Origin: Streptomyces jeddahensis
GTDB lineage: Bacteria; Actinomycetota; Actinomycetes; Streptomycetales; Streptomycetaceae
Length of the DNA: 64,000 nucleotides
NCBI RefSeq assembly: GCF_001642995.1
Contig: NZ_LOHS01000156.1
Location: forward strand, 140,002 to 204,001
Reading direction: 5' to 3'
The notes under the pieces were generated by a model. That model had not been told where the DNA came from, searched no databases, and worked only from the letters and a program-made list of their open reading frames with translations. This document shows, one piece after another, positions 16,071 through 24,141 of the stretch (position 1 is its first letter; each line of letters begins with the position of its first letter). Both the position numbers and the translations under genes were made by a program.

Positions 16071-17570
16071 CTGCGGGGTGACCGACGAGGCGCCGTGGCT
16101 GCGGCGCTGGGAGGAGGTCTCGGGGCTACGGCGGCCCGGCCCGCCCTCCGCGGTTGCCTCAGCTGCCGCCGCGACCGGACCAACGGCTCCGACCGGTTCG
16201 ATGGCCGGACGCCTCCCGGCGGAGACCACGTCGTTCGTGGGGCGCGAGAACGAACTCAAGGAGATCGAACAGCTCTTGGTGACAGCCCGGCTGGTCAATC
16301 TGACCGGTCCCGGTGGCGTCGGCAAGACCCGGCTCGCCCAGCGGGCCGCCCGCTCCGGCCAGCTCGGCTACCGGGACGGGATCCGCTGGGTGGAACTGGC
16401 CGACGTCACCGACGCAGACATACTGCCCCACAAGATCCTCACCGCTCTCGACGCCGCCGCACGCGACCAGGCGCGCCCGCCCGTGGACCGCGTTCTCGGC
16501 GCCCTGACCGAGCGGGAGATGCTGCTCGTACTCGACAACTGCGAACATCTCTCGGACGCTTGTGCCCGGCTGATCAGGCAGATCCTCTCCGGCGCGACCA
16601 GGGTTACGGTGCTGGCAACCAGCCGGCGGGCGCTCGGTCTGCCGGAGGAACACCTTCTCACCGTCGGACCACTGCCGGTTGGATCACCAGACGGAGCGGT
16701 GCCGCTCGGATCATCGGCCGACGGCTCGGTGAGCGAGGCGGTGCGGCTGCTCGTCGACCGTACGCGTGCCGTGTGCCCCGACTTCGCACCCGTCGGGCGG
16801 GACGCGGCCCTTGCGTTCCGGGCCTGTGAGCGCATGGACGGGCTGCCACTCGCCATCGAGTTCGCTGCGCGACGGCTGCGTACGCTGTCGCTTGAGCAGT
16901 TGGTGCAGCGGCTGGACGAGCGGCTTGCCCTTCTCAGTAACGGCGACCCGTCCGCGCACCCGCGGCACGGCTCGCTGCGGGCCGTACTGGACTGGACTTT
17001 CCGCCTGTGTTCCGCTGCCGAACAGCGTGTCTGGCGCCGTCTCTCGGTTTTCGTCGGCCGGATTCCGCTGGAAGCGGCCGAAGCCGTCTGCGCGGACGAA
17101 GCCGTCTGCGCAGACGAAGCCTTCGAGCCGGGCGACGTCCTGAACGCTGTGGCGGGCCTTGTGGATCATTCGGTGCCTCGGTGTTCGACACCACAAGCGA
17201 GCAGGTCGACACCGACACCGGGGAGATCACCCCGCCGAGGTGGAGACCCGGAGGCGATGTGGGAGCCCATCGAGCAGGTGGCGCCCGGCACGAACTGGCC
17301 GCCGCGATGGCCGCGCTGTTCGAGCCGACGCCGCCGCTCGACTCGGACGCGGACCAGGCATGGCGGGCCGACGCGCTGAAGTACGGCCGCCTCTCGCACG
17401 TCGACCAGGTTCCGGCTCCCCGATCTGCCGTGGCCTGCGGCCCCTGGGTGATCCGGCTGCGGTCGATGAGGAGTAGGGCTCAGCCCGGGACGAGGCCGAC
17501 ATCGGTGGACGGGTCACCGGAGACGGAACCGCCTGTGACTCTTGTTTCTCTTCGGCTGGCGCCCGACGTC

Positions 17571-18320
17571 TCATCCGCGCTCGCGGAGATACGCCTCCAG
17601 CTCTGCGGCCCCGGTCAGCATCGCCCGCCCACGGGCAGACAGCCGACCGTGCCAGTCGCACAGCGCGGCCTCCAGCGGCTCCAGCCCGCCGGCCGCCCGC
17701 ACCTGGGCGATCAGCGGGGCGATCTGCTCCAGCAGGTAGCCGCCCCGCCTGAGCTGGTGGGCCAGCCGGGCGTCCCGTACGTCGGCCTCGTCGTAGACGC
17801 GGTACCCGGTCCGCGGGTCGCGGCACGGGCGCACCAGCCCGGCGCGCTCCCATTTGCGCAGCGTCGCGGGCCGGATTCCGAGCTTCCCTGCCAGCGGCCC
17901 GATGAACGTGCCGCCGGGCCCGGACACCGGAGCTGGCTCAGACCCCACACCAGGATCGGGCGCCGTGGTGGGCTCCAGGTCGCGGAGGGCGCTCTCCACG
18001 GCCTGAACGGTGCGCCGGTCGTCGAGGAGCTGGGCGTGGCTCTCGTCGATGAGGCGGAACGCCTCATCGACCGCGCCCTGGTTCACGGCCCGCATGATCG
18101 ACGTCGCCGTCTGGTGGCCGTGCCCCGGGACCAGGGCAAGAAACGCGCGCAGGGCCCCCGCGTGCAGCGAGGTGTAGGTGCGGTAGCCGTGGGGTGTGCG
18201 ACCGGCGGCCGGAAGGATGCCGGCCTCCTCGTAGTTCCTGATCGCCTGCGTGGACAGACCATGCCCGCGCGCCAGATCAACCGGCCTGAGTCGCTCACCG
18301 TTTTGAAGGTTTCGGCCCAT
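17571..18320 (-). CDS. TioE-type MerR-family transcriptional regulator
   Basis: Start at ATG 18320 gives 249 residues. There are two MerR-like DNA-binding units: an N-terminal one (LRPVDLARGHGLSTQAIRNYEEAGILP, then GYRTY) and a second (FIGPLAGKLGIRPATLRKWERAGLVRP, then GYRVYDEADVRDARLAHQL). They are separated by a helical segment, the layout of the TioE group. A 58-bp gap separates it from the divergent erythromycin-esterase-like gene, and that gap contains a perfect palindrome. Longer in-frame starts overlap the divergent gene and lack support. It probably controls its neighbour in response to a drug-like ligand. Confidence 0.9.
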   Translation of the reverse strand: MGRNLQNGERLRPVDLARGHGLSTQAIRNYEEAGILPAAGRTPHGYRTYTSLHAGALRAFLALVPGHGHQTATSIMRAVNQGAVDEAFRLIDESHAQLLDDRRTVQAVESALRDLEPTTAPDPGVGSEPAPVSGPGGTFIGPLAGKLGIRPATLRKWERAGLVRPCRDPRTGYRVYDEADVRDARLAHQLRRGGYLLEQIAPLIAQVRAAGGLEPLEAALCDWHGRLSARGRAMLTGAAELEAYLRERG

Positions 18321-18357
18321 GAGCCGAGGATATCGCGGAGAAAGTTTCAATCGAAGA

Positions 18358-18375
18358 TTCAACGATACCGTTGAA
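18358..18375. promoter_or_regulatory. Palindromic operator between the TioE regulator and esterase-like gene
   Basis: TTCAACGATACCGTTGAA is a perfect 7+4+7 palindrome ending three bases before the ATG at 18379, so it overlaps the ribosome-site region of the esterase-like gene. A related half-site (TTTCAATCGAAG) lies just upstream. Position and symmetry fit a site for the divergently encoded MerR-type regulator. Confidence 0.7.
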
Positions 18376-18378
18376 GGC

Positions 18379-19581
18379 ATGGCTACTGACATCAAGGACG
18401 CCGCCCATGCCGTCGAGGCTGCCGCCGTCATGAGGCTGCTCCCGGCCCGGCCCCGGTTGCTCGCCCTGGGCGAGCCCACCCACGGCGAGGACACTCTGCT
18501 CGACCTGCGCAACGAGCTCTTCCGGCAGCTCGTCGAGCAGGAGGGATACCGGACGATCGCGATCGAGAGCGACTGCATGATGGGCCTGGTCGTGGACGAC
18601 TACGTCACCTCGGGCACGGGCACTCTCGACGAGGTCATGGAGCACGGATTCAGCCACGGCTGGGGCACAGCCGCGGTCAACCGCGAGCTCGTGCGCTGGA
18701 TGCGCGCCCACAACGACAGCCGGCCCACGTCCGAGCGGCTCCGCTTCGCCGGTTTCGACGGCCCGCTGGAGATCACCGGCGCCGCGAGCCCCCGGCAGGC
18801 CCTCACCGCACTCCACGGCTACCTCGCGGCCCGGGTGGACGCGGACCTGCTCCCTTGTACCGGAGAAACGCTCGACCGCCTGCTTGGCGCCGACGACCGG
18901 TGGACCAACCCCGCCGCGATGATGGACCCGACCCAATCCATGGGGCAGTCGGCCGAGGCCAGTCGACTGCGGCTGCTCGCCGACGATCTGGTGGCGCTGC
19001 TCGACGCGCAGACGCCGCACCTGATCACGGCGACCTCGCCGGACAACTGGGACCGGGCGCGCCTGTACGGGCGCACCGCGACCGGCCTGCTGCGCTACCA
19101 CTACTGGATGGCCGACACCTCACCGGCCCGCATGACCCGGCTGTGCGCGCTGCGGGATTTGATGATGGCCCACAACCTCCTTGCCATCGCCGCTCGGGGC
19201 CCGGCACTCATCCACGCCCACAACTCTCATCTCCAGCGGGAGAAGAGCACGATGCAGATGTGGCAGGGGCCGGTGGAGTGGTGGAGCGCCGGCGCGCTGG
19301 TGAGCGCCCAACTCGGCGAGGAGTACGCCTTCCTGGCCACGGCTCTCGGCACGATCCGGCACCAGGGAGTGGACACGCCGCCGCCGGACACCGTCGAAGG
19401 ACTCCTGTACGAACTCCCGGAGGACCGCTGCGTCATCGACGCCCCGCGGCTGGCCACCGCCCTCGGCGACACGCGGCCCGCCCCCCGCGTATCCCCCTGG
19501 TTCGGCTACTCCCCGCTTGACCCGGCCCACCTGGCGGCCAGTGACGGCATCGTGTTCGTCAAGGACGTCCCGCAGAGCTAG
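18379..19581 (+). CDS. Erythromycin-esterase-family protein
   Basis: A 400-residue protein of the EreA/ChaN-like fold. The diagnostic motifs are LLALGEPTHGEDTLL (general-base His region), IAIESDCM, a FDGPLEITG strand and the IHAHNSHLQREKS motif near residue 300, which provides further active-site His and Asn residues. Characterised relatives hydrolyse the macrolide lactone ring, but most family members have unknown substrates. The ATG at 18379 was preferred over 18319 because it leaves the divergent promoter and palindrome free. Likely repressed or activated by the adjacent TioE regulator. It ends at a strong hairpin. Confidence 0.85.
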   Translation: MATDIKDAAHAVEAAAVMRLLPARPRLLALGEPTHGEDTLLDLRNELFRQLVEQEGYRTIAIESDCMMGLVVDDYVTSGTGTLDEVMEHGFSHGWGTAAVNRELVRWMRAHNDSRPTSERLRFAGFDGPLEITGAASPRQALTALHGYLAARVDADLLPCTGETLDRLLGADDRWTNPAAMMDPTQSMGQSAEASRLRLLADDLVALLDAQTPHLITATSPDNWDRARLYGRTATGLLRYHYWMADTSPARMTRLCALRDLMMAHNLLAIAARGPALIHAHNSHLQREKSTMQMWQGPVEWWSAGALVSAQLGEEYAFLATALGTIRHQGVDTPPPDTVEGLLYELPEDRCVIDAPRLATALGDTRPAPRVSPWFGYSPLDPAHLAASDGIVFVKDVPQS

Positions 19582-19630
19582 GCCCTGTCGTCAGGCGACG
19601 CGGGGCAGGCGGGAGTTTGACGACAGGGCC
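19581..19630. terminator. Hairpin after the esterase-like gene
   Basis: GGCCCTGTCGTCA (19581-19593) pairs perfectly with TGACGACAGGGCC (19618-19630), starting at the last base of the stop codon. A 24-base GC-rich loop separates the arms. It can act as a bidirectional terminator, but the large loop and its abutment to an IS relic leave open that the arms are old IS ends. Confidence 0.65.
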
Positions 19631-19632
19631 TA

Positions 19633-19810
19633 GGGCCTGTTTTGAGTTCTGACCATGTGACTGGTCGGAGGCTGTGGATCCAGGTGATCGCGCCCCGTAA
19701 GTGCAGTCCGCCTTGGTGGCTTTCGGGGTCTGGTCATAGCGGCCTGGCGAGGCCTCGCCAGGCTTGATCTTGTTGATGCAGCGCTCCAAGAGCACCTACG
19801 CCCAGTACAT
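19633..19810 (-). mobile_element. Relic of an IS5-type transposase 3' end
   Basis: On the minus strand the sequence reads LERCINKIK, then after a frame change AGLHLRGAITWIHSLRP-like coding. This is the C-terminus of an IS5/IS427-type transposase, comparable to ERCINKFKEWRGLATRYDKTP in the fuller copy at 21612-22703. The outer end GGGCCTGTTTTGAG at 19633 sits next to TA, the usual target of this group. Everything upstream of the last ~55 codons is missing. Confidence 0.65.
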
Positions 19811-19992
19811 CGCCGCTGCACGCGACCAGCGACCGACCTTTTGAACCCGGACCGACGTCACTCCCTCCCTCAGTGCTGCGGCCCGCCGTCGGACAGGCAA
19901 CGAACGCTCCACCTGACTCACCAGGACGTGGGGGTCTCCGCGGTGATGGCCATCTCGGGTCCCGCCGCCCGCGGGGCACGCCCAATGGCGCG

Positions 19993-20616
19993 TCAGACAC
20001 CGAAGACGGCGCGCACGGCCGTCTCATCGCCTTCAATGTCGACGATCCCACGGACATCATCGAGGGCGAGTACGCCAGCCGCCAGGCCGAGAACGATCGC
20101 GGCGTCAGCGCGGAGGACTGCGTCGAGATCTCGGCCATCATGTGGGCCGACCTCTACGCCCGAGCCTGTCGACCGTACCTGAAACAGCCGGCCGTCGACC
20201 CCAACCCCCATCGCCGATGAAGAATCGGCAGCCATCCTGCTGCCGAGCAGGGCCGGAAGGGCGACGACGAACCACTCTGCGCGGAAACGGTCACCGCCGG
20301 GTCCACGCACCATGAGCGGCGTGGACCAACGGATAAGCCCCTCGATTGGCTCCCGCAGCTCGGCGCCCCAGGGAGTGAGGGCGTACACAACGACATTGCC
20401 CTCTTCGGCCAACCGCCGCTCGACCACACCGGCGGCCTCAAGATCGCGGAGCCGATCGGAGAGCAGGTTGGTGGCCACGCCAGGGAGCCCATCCAGCAGC
20501 TCGCGGTAGCGGGCGGGAGCCGTGAGGAGCTGGCGGACGATGAGCAGATTCCAGCGGTCGCCCACGACATCGAGCGCCCGGGCGAGACCGCAGTACTGGC
20601 CGTAGCTTCGACTCAT
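19993..20616 (-). CDS. HxlR-family transcriptional regulator
   Basis: The 207-residue protein (ATG 20616) has the HxlR winged helix: YCGLARALDVVGDRWNLLIVRQLL, then RYRELLDGLPGVATNLLSDRLRDLEAAGVVERR and a wing ending YALTPWGAEL. A C-terminal ~100-residue extension resembles an SCP2/sterol-carrier-like ligand domain (VDGRLFQVRS...DAVLRADAAIVLGLAAG). Frames that start further upstream run through the operator. It is divergent from the haloalkane-dehalogenase-like gene, with two identical-arm palindromes between them that are probably its binding sites. Confidence 0.9.
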   Translation of the reverse strand: MSRSYGQYCGLARALDVVGDRWNLLIVRQLLTAPARYRELLDGLPGVATNLLSDRLRDLEAAGVVERRLAEEGNVVVYALTPWGAELREPIEGLIRWSTPLMVRGPGGDRFRAEWFVVALPALLGSRMAADSSSAMGVGVDGRLFQVRSTGSGVEVGPHDGRDLDAVLRADAAIVLGLAAGVLALDDVRGIVDIEGDETAVRAVFGV

Positions 20617-20637
20617 TTCACCCGCTTGACAGACCTG

Positions 20638-20671
20638 CTTGACATTCTCAAGTGTGCTTGAGTGAATCAAG
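20638..20671. promoter_or_regulatory. Tandem palindromic operators for the HxlR regulator
   Basis: Two copies of CTTGA-N5-TCAAG lie at 20638-20652 and 20657-20671, centres 19 bp apart (about two helical turns), midway between divergent ATGs at 20616 and 20698. Identical arms and spacing with different core bases is what selection on protein binding would leave. The region also contains TTGACA-like sequence suitable for promoters. Confidence 0.8.
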
Positions 20672-20697
20672 TCTAGCCGCCAGATTGAGGTGTAGTC

Positions 20698-21612
20698 ATG
20701 ACTGACGCGGAAAGGCCTGCCTGGGTCGACGACGGACTGTTCCCGTTCGAGAGCCACTTCGTCGCCATCGAAGGGCACACCATCCACTACGTCGACGAAG
20801 GCTCAGGGCCCACGCTGCTGTTGCTGCACGGCAACCCAACCTGGTCGTTTGTGTATCGCGACGTCATCCGCGCCCTGCGAGACGAGTTCCGCTGCATCGC
20901 ACTCGACTATCCCGGCTTCGGACTGTCATCGGCCCGCCCGGGCTACCGGTATCTGCCCGAGGAACACGCCCAGGTCGTCACTGCGTTCGTCGACATCCTG
21001 GGCTTGAGCGGGGTCACCCTCGTGGCCCACGACTGGGGCGGACCCATCGGCCTCGCCACCGCAGAACAGCGGCCCACCGCCTTCGAGGCGCTGGTGCTGA
21101 CCAACACCTGGGGCTGGCCGATCGCCGGCGCGCCCCACGTCGACATCGCTTCCCACCTGATGGGCGGGCCTCTGGGGCGCTTGCTGATGCGGCAGTTCAA
21201 CCTCTTCGTCAACGCGATGATCCCTGCCGGGCACCGGCTACGGAAGCCGACCGCCGAGGAGATGGCCCACTACCGGAACGCTCTCGCCACCCACGACCGG
21301 CGTGAGGCAACGGCCGTACTACCCAAGGCAATCACCGCCAGCCGCGCCTTCCTTGCTGATGTCGAAGCCGGACTCCCCGACCTCGCGTCGCTCCCGACGC
21401 TGATCATCTGGGGCGACGCCGACTTGGCCTTTCGCAGCAAAGAGCGGCAGCGGTGGGAGCGAACCTTCGCCGACCACCACACCGTGATTCTCGAAGGCGC
21501 CGGCCACTTCGTGCAGTCCGACGCGCCAGACCGGTTCGCGGCAGCGATCCGCGACTGGCGCACGCCCCCGACGACCCGTGGCGCCCGGCGCGAAATGCCA
21601 ACAGAGCCGTAG
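20698..21612 (+). CDS. Haloalkane-dehalogenase-like alpha/beta hydrolase
   Basis: The 304-residue product has the haloalkane dehalogenase layout: LLLLHGNPTWSFVYR with Asn46 and the adjacent Trp as halide-binding candidates, and nucleophile Asp112 in VAHDWGGPIG (Asp instead of Ser). The general-base His270 lies in GAGHFVQSDAP and a FAALxxTNT-like cap entry is also present. Such enzymes cleave carbon-halogen bonds by a covalent alkyl-enzyme intermediate. Relatives with the same motifs can have other substrates, so the activity is probable, not certain. It is divergent from the HxlR regulator. The stop codon TAG is formed at the junction with the adjacent IS. Confidence 0.82.
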   Translation: MTDAERPAWVDDGLFPFESHFVAIEGHTIHYVDEGSGPTLLLLHGNPTWSFVYRDVIRALRDEFRCIALDYPGFGLSSARPGYRYLPEEHAQVVTAFVDILGLSGVTLVAHDWGGPIGLATAEQRPTAFEALVLTNTWGWPIAGAPHVDIASHLMGGPLGRLLMRQFNLFVNAMIPAGHRLRKPTAEEMAHYRNALATHDRREATAVLPKAITASRAFLADVEAGLPDLASLPTLIIWGDADLAFRSKERQRWERTFADHHTVILEGAGHFVQSDAPDRFAAAIRDWRTPPTTRGARREMPTEP

Positions 21613-22703
21613 GGTCTGTGCGGGGTCGGATCACTGGATCGGTGACGCCCGCTCCGAGAGCGTGTCGGCTGCAGTAGACCGGGCGCGTGACGCGTGGCGA
21701 GCTGACCGATGCAGGGTGGGAGTTGGTTGAGCCGCACATGCCGCTGGGGGTGTCCGGGCCGATTCCCGGCCTGCGCCGCTACTTCAACGCGGTGATGTGG
21801 AGGTTCCGGACCGGCAGTCCCTGGCGGGACGTGCCGGAGAGCGACGGCTCCTTCCTGGTCGACGGTCTATGACCGGTTCCGGCTGTGGGCGAATTCCGGG
21901 GTCTTCCAGGCGCTCATGGAGGCGATCGCCGAGGCGGCGGCCCGCGGTGATATCGATCTCGGTCTGGTCAGCGTGGATTCCACAGTCGCCCGCGCACATC
22001 ACCATGCGGCCGGGATGGTGGTCGACGTGGAGCTCCTCGACGAGCTGGAGAAGGCCGTGGTGGAGGAAAAGGGGCTCCAGCGAGGGGGCAAAACGACCCG
22101 GCAGGCGAGGCGTCCGACGAGCCGGCAGAAGCCGAGCGGGAACGGCGCCGTGCCCCGCGTCGGCGCCACCGTGCACGACTGCGGGCCGCAGAACTGGGCC
22201 GGTCTCGGGGCGGGTTGACCAGTAAGGTCCACCTCGCCGCCGACCGACGCTGCCGCCCGCTGTCCATCATCCTCACCCCCGGACAGGCCGCGGACAGCCC
22301 GCGCTTCGTTGCGGTCCTGGAGAAGATCAAGGTGCGTGGGCGCGTCGGCCGCCCCCGGACCCGGCCGGATGCGGCCGCCGGTGACAAGGCGTACTCCTCC
22401 CGCGCCAACCGCGCCTATCTGCGCAGACGCAATATCAAGGCGGTGATCCCGGAGAAGGCCGACCAGGTTGCCAACCGCAAGAAGAAGGGACGTTCAGGGG
22501 GCCGCCCGGTCAGCCGCGACACCGCGCTCTACAAGGACCGCAACACCGTCGAACGCTGCATCAACAAGTTCAAGGAATGGCGAGGGCTGGCCACCCGCTA
22601 CGACAAGACGCCCGAGAGCTACACCGCCGGGCTCCACCTGCGCGGATCCGTCCTATGGCTACGCAGCCTGCCAGCCCTCCCATTCTCAACCCCGCACAGT
22701 CCC
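21612..22703 (+). mobile_element. IS5-type (IS427-like) insertion sequence
   Basis: Terminal inverted repeats GGGTCTGTGCGGGGT (21612-21626) and, at the other end in complement, GGGACTGTGCGGGGT (22689-22703) differ at one base. The element is flanked by a TA duplication (21610-21611 and 22704-22705). At 1092 bp it is near full length and carries one transposase gene broken by frameshifts. Both the upstream hydrolase and the transposase use the flanking TAG as stop codon. Confidence 0.92.
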
Positions 22704-22706
22704 TAG
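21687..22706 (+). pseudogene. IS5-type transposase, two frameshifts
   Basis: GTG 21687 begins ELTDAGWELVEPHMPLG, with the N-terminal DUF4096-like domain. A tandem TCCT duplication at 21849-21856 shifts the frame after DVPES. Coding resumes as STVYDRFRLWANSGVFQALMEA with the first catalytic Asp in VSVDSTVARAHHHAAG. A second shift near 22200 leads to LTSKVHLAADRRC, GDKAYSS (second Asp) and NTVERCINKFKEWRGLATRYDKTP (Glu region) to the stop at 22706. Apart from the two shifts all catalytic segments remain, so decay is recent unless a programmed shift is used at the second site. Confidence 0.88.
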
Positions 22707-22809
22707 TGCCGCCATCAGCAGTCCTGTCTGTCGGGCGCCCCGAATGCGCGGGTGGCGTCCCGGCCCTGGACGGGGCGTGATCTGAGCGAGGGCTGGTGAG
22801 GCGAACCGC

Positions 22810-23985
22810 TCACACCACCCCGTCCCGGCGCAGCGCATCCGCCTCCTCCTCAGGGACCCCGAGTTCGGCGAGGATCTTCGCCGTGTGCTCGCCCACGTCC
22901 GGGATGGGGTCCATCCGCGGCGAGGGGTCGACGAGGCCCGGAGGAGCGAGCGCCGGGAGCGGGCCGGATGGTGATCCGACCTCGTGCCAGCGGCCGCGGG
23001 CCGCCAGCTGGGGGTGGTTCCACACGTCCGCCAGGGTGTTGACGTGGGCGTAGGCGACGGGGACGGCCTCGAGGAGCGCCGCCGCCTCGTCGCCGGTCAG
23101 CGCAGCGAAGCGCTCGGCGATGATCCGGCCGAGCGCCTCGCGGTGCGCGTTGCGGTTCGCGTTGCCCGCGTAGTCGGGGTGGTCGGCGAGCTCGGGCCGG
23201 CCCAGGAACCGGTCGCAGAAGGCCCCCCACTCGCGCTCGTTCTGGATGCTCATCATGACGACCTTGCCGTCGCCCGCGGTGAACGGGCCGTAGGGGTAGA
23301 TCGTCGCGTGGGCCGCCCCGGCCCGCGGCGGCGGCTCGGCGCCGTCGTAGGCGTAGTACAGGGGGAAGCCCATCCACTCGACGGTCGCCTCCAGCATCGA
23401 CACATCGACATGTGAACCTTTGCCGGTGGTGGACCGTGCGAGGAGGGCGGCGAGGATCGAGCTGTAGGCGTACATCCCGGCGGCGATGTCGGAGACAGCG
23501 ATCCCGACCTTCGCCATCTCGTCACCGGACCCGGTGACGGACAGCAGCCCCGCCTCGCTCTGCACCAGCGCGTCGTACGCCTTCATCGACTCGTACGGGC
23601 CGCCCTGCCCGTACCCGGAGATGTCGCACACGATCAGACGGGGATGCGCCTCCTGCAGCTCGCCGGCGCCCAGGCCCATGCGGGCGGCGGCGCCCGGTGC
23701 CAGGTTCTGGAGGAAGACGTCCGCGCTGGCCAGCAGTCTGCGCAGGACGGCCATGCCGCGGGGATCCTTGATGTCGAGGGTGAGCGACTCCTTGTTGCGG
23801 TTGACCCAGACGAAGTGCGAGCTCAGCCCCTTGACGCGGGTGTCGTAATGACGCGCGAAGTCGCCCGCCCCCGGCCGCTCGACCTTGATGACGCGCGCCC
23901 CGAGATCGGCGAGCTGGCGGCTGGCATACGGCCCCGCGATGGCCTGCTCGAGGGATACGACGGTCAGTCCGCGTAGGGGTTGCAC
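22810..23985 (-). CDS. Class III (CaiB/BaiF) CoA-transferase
   Basis: A 391-residue member of the formyl-CoA-transferase family. It begins LRGLTVVSLEQAIAGPYASRQLADLGARVIKVERPGAGDFAR, the standard N-terminus with the CoA-binding loop, and has LTLDIKDPRG and the catalytic Asp166 in VGIAVSDIAAGMYAYS. It moves CoA between carboxylic acids through an aspartyl-CoA intermediate. Sequence style is closest to succinyl-CoA:mesaconate/citramalate-type enzymes, but the acid acceptor cannot be read from the sequence. GTG start at 23985 with GGAGG four bases upstream. It stands alone; the partner dehydrogenase or lyase is not next to it. Confidence 0.88.
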   Translation of the reverse strand: MQPLRGLTVVSLEQAIAGPYASRQLADLGARVIKVERPGAGDFARHYDTRVKGLSSHFVWVNRNKESLTLDIKDPRGMAVLRRLLASADVFLQNLAPGAAARMGLGAGELQEAHPRLIVCDISGYGQGGPYESMKAYDALVQSEAGLLSVTGSGDEMAKVGIAVSDIAAGMYAYSSILAALLARSTTGKGSHVDVSMLEATVEWMGFPLYYAYDGAEPPPRAGAAHATIYPYGPFTAGDGKVVMMSIQNEREWGAFCDRFLGRPELADHPDYAGNANRNAHREALGRIIAERFAALTGDEAAALLEAVPVAYAHVNTLADVWNHPQLAARGRWHEVGSPSGPLPALAPPGLVDPSPRMDPIPDVGEHTAKILAELGVPEEEADALRRDGVV

Positions 23986-24001
23986 ACGTCCTCCATGGTC
24001 G

Positions 24002-24039
24002 GTCAGCGGTCGGTCGGACTCGGTCTGCGGTCGGTCGGA
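24002..24039. repeat. Direct repeat pair upstream of the glycosidase gene
   Basis: Two 17-bp copies, GTCAGCGGTCGGTCGGA (24002-24018) and GTCTGCGGTCGGTCGGA (24023-24039), one mismatch apart, with a 21-bp period, i.e. two helical turns. They lie between the CoA-transferase start and the GH5 gene, so they could be a regulator site for either. Confidence 0.6.
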
Positions 24040-24141
24040 GGTTCAGTGTGCTGCACGGGACGGCGAAAGCCCCCTGCGGGTGCCTGCGGTGATGGGCGGT
24101 GATGGCGGTATTGACGGGCACAAGGTGGGCGCAGGAATGTA

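Larger units (their letters stand above)
14069..17379 (+). pseudogene. XRE-HTH plus NB-ARC regulator gene, split by a TnpB-type element and 3'-truncated
   Basis: The 5' part (GTG 14069, GGGGAG site) encodes GRPESELDPAAGPVEEFAHEL and an XRE helix-turn-helix (YRDLAKRANFSASALSSAAAGQRLPSWPVV). It is cut at 14274. The gene resumes at 16071: removing 14275-16070 joins codons as V-R-A-C-G-V-T-D-E in a single frame, giving the normal linker, then FVGRENELKEIEQLL, the P-loop TGPGGVGKT and the Walker B-like MLLVLDNCEHL. The NB-ARC homology ends around GLVDHSV (~17168); the remaining frame to 17379 is unlike the family and no TPR region follows. It is a double-lesion pseudogene of an AfsR-like STAND regulator. 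The sequence from 17170 to 17500 is unidentified. Confidence 0.82.
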
